Shown here: in pieces, positions 6,191 to 6,327 of the stretch
Layout of the letters: every line of letters begins with the position of its first letter
How positions within the stretch are numbered: position 1 is the first letter of the stretch
Source: Cryptoclostridium sp964637365
GTDB taxonomy: Bacteria; Bacillota; Dehalobacteriia; UBA7702
NCBI GenBank assembly: GCA_964637365.1
Contig: CAZWWH010000052.1
Span: 1-6,327, forward strand
Direction of reading: 5' to 3'
DNA: 6,327 nt
The notes under the pieces: generated by a model
Seen by the model: the letters and a program-made list of their open reading frames with translations, nothing else
Told to the model about the DNA's origin: nothing
Database searches by the model: none
Program-made: the position numbers and the translations under genes

Positions 6191-6263
6191 AGCAGAGACA
6201 GGGAAAGCCGTCAAGGACGCGCAAGTGTGCATTTTATCCTTGACGGCTTTCCCTGTCTCTGCT
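6191..6263. repeat. Perfect 27-bp inverted repeat
   Basis: Positions 6191-6217 are the exact reverse complement of 6237-6263, around a 19-base loop that holds a small GCA/TGC hairpin of its own (6221-6230). The tail on either strand lacks a T-run, so it does not look like a terminator. Such a long perfect palindrome in a non-coding stretch suits a DNA-processing site (oriT, single-strand origin or recombination site). Confidence 0.9.
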
Positions 6264-6288
6264 ACTTTCTATCTGTCAAACCGGAATT

Positions 6289-6309
6289 GCAGGATAGCTT
6301 TGATAAGCT
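6289..6309 (-). other. Candidate oriT nick region, IncP/MOBP type
   Basis: On the minus strand the sequence reads AGCTT-ATCA-AAGCT followed by ATCCTGC. The first part is a perfect 5-bp inverted repeat (6296-6300 with 6305-6309); the second gives TATCCTGC (6289-6296), which matches the YATCCTG/Y nick consensus of IncP-type MOBP relaxases such as RP4 TraI. An inverted repeat just 5' of the nick is the usual relaxase-binding arrangement. The predicted nick is between 6290 and 6289. The 27-bp palindrome at 6191-6263 would be on the transferred side. No relaxase gene is in the window, so this is an inference from motif and context. Confidence 0.45.
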
Positions 6310-6327
6310 GCGCTTTCAGACGGTCTT

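Larger units (their letters stand above)
6025..6327. other. Non-coding, structure-rich region, probably part of a mobile element
   Basis: About 300 bases after the unknown gene have no convincing coding frame. The only long open frame, from an ATG at 6168 to the window edge, runs straight through a perfect inverted repeat and has no ribosome binding site. No clear terminator follows the 6024 stop. Hairpins at 6145-6175 and 6191-6263 and a nick-like motif at 6289-6296 fill the right two-thirds; 6025-6140 shows nothing I can name. Confidence 0.6.

Noticed and set aside
9..6286. Shared CAAACCGGA near both window ends (9-17 and 6278-6286) as element ends
   Set aside because: Nine bases only; the left copy is part of a terminator-like hairpin, and core genes lie between, so chance is the simpler explanation.
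6168..6327. Open frame from ATG 6168 to the window edge
   Set aside because: It has no ribosome binding site and passes through both arms of the 27-bp palindrome and the nick-like motif; more likely non-coding DNA that happens to be open.

Overview
The window looks like a chromosomal piece of an anaerobic member of the Bacillota (Firmicutes). The indications are strong AGGAGG-type ribosome binding sites, sigma-A-like promoters, a lon-engB gene pair, a DegV-family protein and a TVP38 membrane protein of the type common in Clostridia and Negativicutes. I cannot place it to genus; Negativicutes or a gut clostridial lineage is a guess from the style of the proteins.

Layout. Positions 1-247 hold no gene but carry two hairpins, the better one (61-90) being an intrinsic terminator for the leftward genes. 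Leftward, a compact three-gene operon runs from a promoter at about 2106-2133: a 69-residue Xre-type repressor (1834-2043), a DegV fatty-acid-binding protein (975-1817) and a TVP38/DedA-superfamily membrane protein (248-970), with gaps of 16 and 4 bases. Rightward from the same intergenic region runs lon (2225-4684, TTG start), which overlaps engB (4681-5304) by four bases. The two promoters are back to back, and a TTGAATT motif occurs three times around them, so the small repressor may control itself and perhaps lon. A long hairpin (5397-5441) ends the lon-engB transcript.

From about 5305 to the end the character changes. There is an AT-rich gene of unknown function (5494-6024) with its own extended -10 promoter. 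It is followed by roughly 300 bases of apparently non-coding DNA rich in secondary structure: a hairpin at 6145-6175, a perfect 27-bp inverted repeat at 6191-6263, and at the right edge, on the minus strand, an IncP/MOBP-like nick motif TATCCTGC (6289-6296) preceded by a small inverted repeat. I read this as a candidate origin of transfer, meaning that a conjugative or mobilisable element probably begins shortly after engB and continues beyond the window. No relaxase or integrase is visible here, so this remains an inference.

How the parts fit: Lon (protein quality control) and EngB (50S ribosome assembly) are housekeeping functions. The DegV and TVP38 proteins both point to membrane lipid or fatty acid handling. 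The right-hand gene and oriT-like region are accessory.
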